A stretch of DNA of 64,000 nucleotides from Todiramphus chloris collaris (taxonomy: Eukaryota; Chordata; Aves; Coraciiformes; Alcedinidae), in assembly GCA_025345505.1 (NCBI GenBank), contig JANVCC010000018.1:57991341-58055340 (forward strand). Reading direction: 5' to 3'. The notes beneath the pieces were generated by a model that was not told the origin of the DNA, did no database searches, and saw only the letters and a list, made by a program, of their open reading frames with translations. This document shows, piece by piece, positions 61,750 through 64,000 of the stretch. Numbering within the stretch: the first letter of the stretch is position 1; the number at the start of each line of letters is the position of its first letter. The translations under genes and the position numbers were made by a program.

Positions 61750-63500
61750 TTCTTAGAAGTATTTAATGATGAATTCACAACATCCTTTGCAAGCAAAATT
61801 TATTAGCAAGGACACGGGACTAATTGGAGATAAACTCCATAGGTTTCCAGGAAACCTTTTTCCAATTCTGCCATAAAAGAGATATGCTAAAATTGTTTCT
61901 AGGTTACAGATTGGTCTATACAAATGTGACCTTTGGAGTTTGAGGGTGAATAGTAGGGGCAGATACCACGCAACTTTGCAGCATTGTGTGACAGAAAGCA
62001 TAGTCATTATTACTGCTATTGCCTCTTTGTAAAGTATATAATTTACAGAAAAGTATTAATGCAGCTTGCACTGGCTAGATGTTAAATATTAATAACATAT
62101 GCCGTAAATGTTTTACATTGTTTTCATTTATTTTTGGCATAGTCCATTTAGGATATTGTATTACAAACACAGGGAATTCCCATGGAGAGAGTTATGAAAG
62201 TAACTCCAATGTGACATGAGAAATCTTAGAAGCATATCCATGTTTTGTGTCTGTTTCTCCATTCCCTTCCCTTTATGTACTACAGATCCTAGTTCATCTG
62301 TGGAAGCAAGAATTGAATACCATCTCAGTTTGAGCATCATATACAATGTTGTGAAAACAAACCTCTGTTTTCATGATTTTGTTCTGAGATGCACATGACC
62401 ATTGTGACTGAAACTAGACTTACCTTGTAATACACTACCATTTTATCAAGGCTACGTAGTATATAATAGGATGTAACAGAGAAGGGCTTTTCAGTTTCAG
62501 GGCAGATTTGCAAGGTGACACTTAAAGAACCAAAATTCATTTTTACAGCATCACATTTCAGAATGTGACATTTTATATAGCAGCAGGACTTAGCAAAGAG
62601 TTCATCTCATCTTTCAGGTAACTCTCCATCTGAAGTCATAACCTTGCCGTATAATAGCGTATTTGATTTTGGAGGTGGTTATGTTACAACAGTTTTTTAT
62701 GATCTGTCTCATTACATAGGTAACATTCATCACATGGCATCTAAGACTTTAAGTAGAAAATAAACAGAAAGAATACATTAATTTTTTTTTTACAAGTTAG
62801 CACTTTGAATGATTTCAGAGGAAGTTTTGCTTAAGACCACAAAATAAATCTCCCAAAATGTTTTAAAAGGTTAGTGGAATATTAACTTGCATAAGAATTG
62901 AAGGCTTTTATTAAAAATAGGCCGAGACCCCCTAAAGGACAATATTTATGCTCAACTTTAAACACATGTTTGAATTAAGTGACTTATAATAATGCAACCT
63001 TTTTCTAAACTAGTGAAGATTCTTTTTCTACCTGACTGCAAATAGCAAAAAAAGGCATAAGGCAAAAGAGGAAAATATTATATATGAAGAACTTTTTAAA
63101 TTTTTTAAGGTTTTTAATAGTACTTTAATTTCAACTGCAGTTTAAAAACTGCAGATAAGTGATAAACTGCAGGAAATGCATTTTAAATAAATTTAAAGCA
63201 GTGGTACTTAAAGCAGTTGAAAACATAAAAATAGCTTATTTCTAGCCTTAGCACTGCATTAGCTATATAGTTTAGCAGCAATGCTGATGTTATTTCTGCT
63301 TCAAAGCTGCAGCATTACTAGTGATTTAGAGAGTTCTGCTCAGAATCCAAAGCCAAACATTTTTCTTCTATATTGTTCATTTTGTTGCCGTCATTTTCAC
63401 ATTCACCACTCTAAATTGAAACATTTCTTTTATTAGATTTTGTTTTGCTTTTCAGGCAACTAGGTTGTGATAGTAAATTAGTTTGAATTGGAAGTATACT

Positions 63501-63566
63501 TTCAATTTGTCTGTGAATTATTTCAATATCCCCGTTCAATTTGTCTGTGAATTATTTCAATATCCC
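63501..63566 (+). repeat. 34 bp tandem duplication, two copies
   Basis: The 32-base text beginning TTCAATTTGTCTGTGAATTA and ending TTTCAATATCCC occurs at 63501-63532 and again at 63535-63566, period 34, without a mismatch. It is a recent local duplication in intron sequence. Confidence 0.95.
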
Positions 63567-64000
63567 TGACACCTATCAGGTAGCAGTTGTTGGACTCGTG
63601 CCTATTAGATATGTTGCAAAAATCAACCAAGCCTGACCTTCCTTAAGTAACATTTTCACACAAACAACAGGTAGCTTTGTGGTCCTAGAGTGTATTATTA
63701 TGTAAATACAGTTTTCTGACAGTAAATAGTTTTTTTTGCAGCATACAGACCATTGCCTTAGCTTTAAAGATGATGGGGAGGCAGATTTCATTTTGCTTTT
63801 CCATTAAATGTACAGAGATTTCAATGTAAGCTTACATTGACATATCCAATCTGAATGGTTTTGCCACCTTTATTTTCAGTCTGCTGTTTTGACCTGGCTT
63901 TTTTTGTTTGCGTGTTTTTTTGTTCAGTTTCCCTGCTCTACTGAATCCCTTTCTTCAGGTAGTAAGAAGAGAGAATGAAGTTTAAGTTACTAGATAATTT

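Larger units (their letters stand above)
60272..64000 (+). other. LAMA2 intron, running out of the window
   Basis: No further LAMA2 exon (the next should encode the end of the L4 domain, ISEISMEV-like) was found before 64000. The interval holds CR1 3' fragments (61330-61749), poly-A at 61051-61064 and a 34 bp tandem duplication (63501-63568). Confidence 0.82.

Noticed and set aside
1-64000. Search for CRISPR arrays, operons, phage or defence systems, tRNA and rRNA genes
   Set aside because: None seen. The window is intron-rich vertebrate DNA; the only coding sequence beyond LAMA2 is CR1.

Overview
The window is a piece of a vertebrate nuclear genome, most probably a bird. It is AT-rich and dominated by introns. 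It carries several CR1 LINE copies, some ending in the ATTCTATG/ATTCTGTG octamer typical of sauropsid, above all avian, CR1 elements. I see no bacterial genes, operons, CRISPR arrays, tRNA or rRNA genes.

The only gene I can support is a plus-strand segment of LAMA2 (laminin subunit alpha-2, merosin), from 6415 to 60271. Sixteen exons (2,528 coding bases) join in one open reading frame with matching phases and GT-AG introns. They encode, in order: the C-terminal two thirds of the first laminin IV type A domain (exons 1-2), the second half of the LE module that this domain splits (exons 3-4), a rod of LE (laminin EGF-like) modules (exons 4-13), and the second laminin IV type A domain (exons 13-16). 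The N-terminal LN region and first LE modules lie upstream. The remaining LE modules, coiled coil and LG domains lie downstream. LAMA2 rather than LAMA1 is supported by near-identical stretches recalled from human LAMA2, such as RHRRVNGTIF, NDNLDFSIPGSCDSLSG, IRHMAAPLIGQLTRHEIEMTE-like text, and YILIKAT.

Layout: 1-6414 intron with an old CR1 and a GT-rich tract; 6415-7293 first L4 domain; 7294-14103 intron with CR1 copies; 14104-24068 LE5b-LE7; 29607-40625 LE7-LE9; 41644-41790 an extra LE exon that I do not recall in mammalian LAMA2; 44755-54515 LE10-LE14a; 51720-53045 two degraded CR1 copies; 55163-57110 a fairly young antisense CR1 with reverse-transcriptase coding sequence; 58806-60271 second L4 domain; 60272-64000 intron with CR1 3' ends.

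What stands out is within the gene. (1) The last L4 exon carries three tandem copies of a WxxYxxD motif block where recalled mammalian LAMA2 and LAMA1 have one, adding about 35 residues. (2) There is a phase 0-0 extra LE cassette exon, paralogous to the next exon, lacking its seventh cysteine. (3) LE12 has an extra cysteine. (4) The young CR1 carries a 4 x 40 bp repeat arranged as two 80 bp dimers. Comparisons with human LAMA2 and LAMA1 are from memory and need an alignment. No new self-contained biological system was found.
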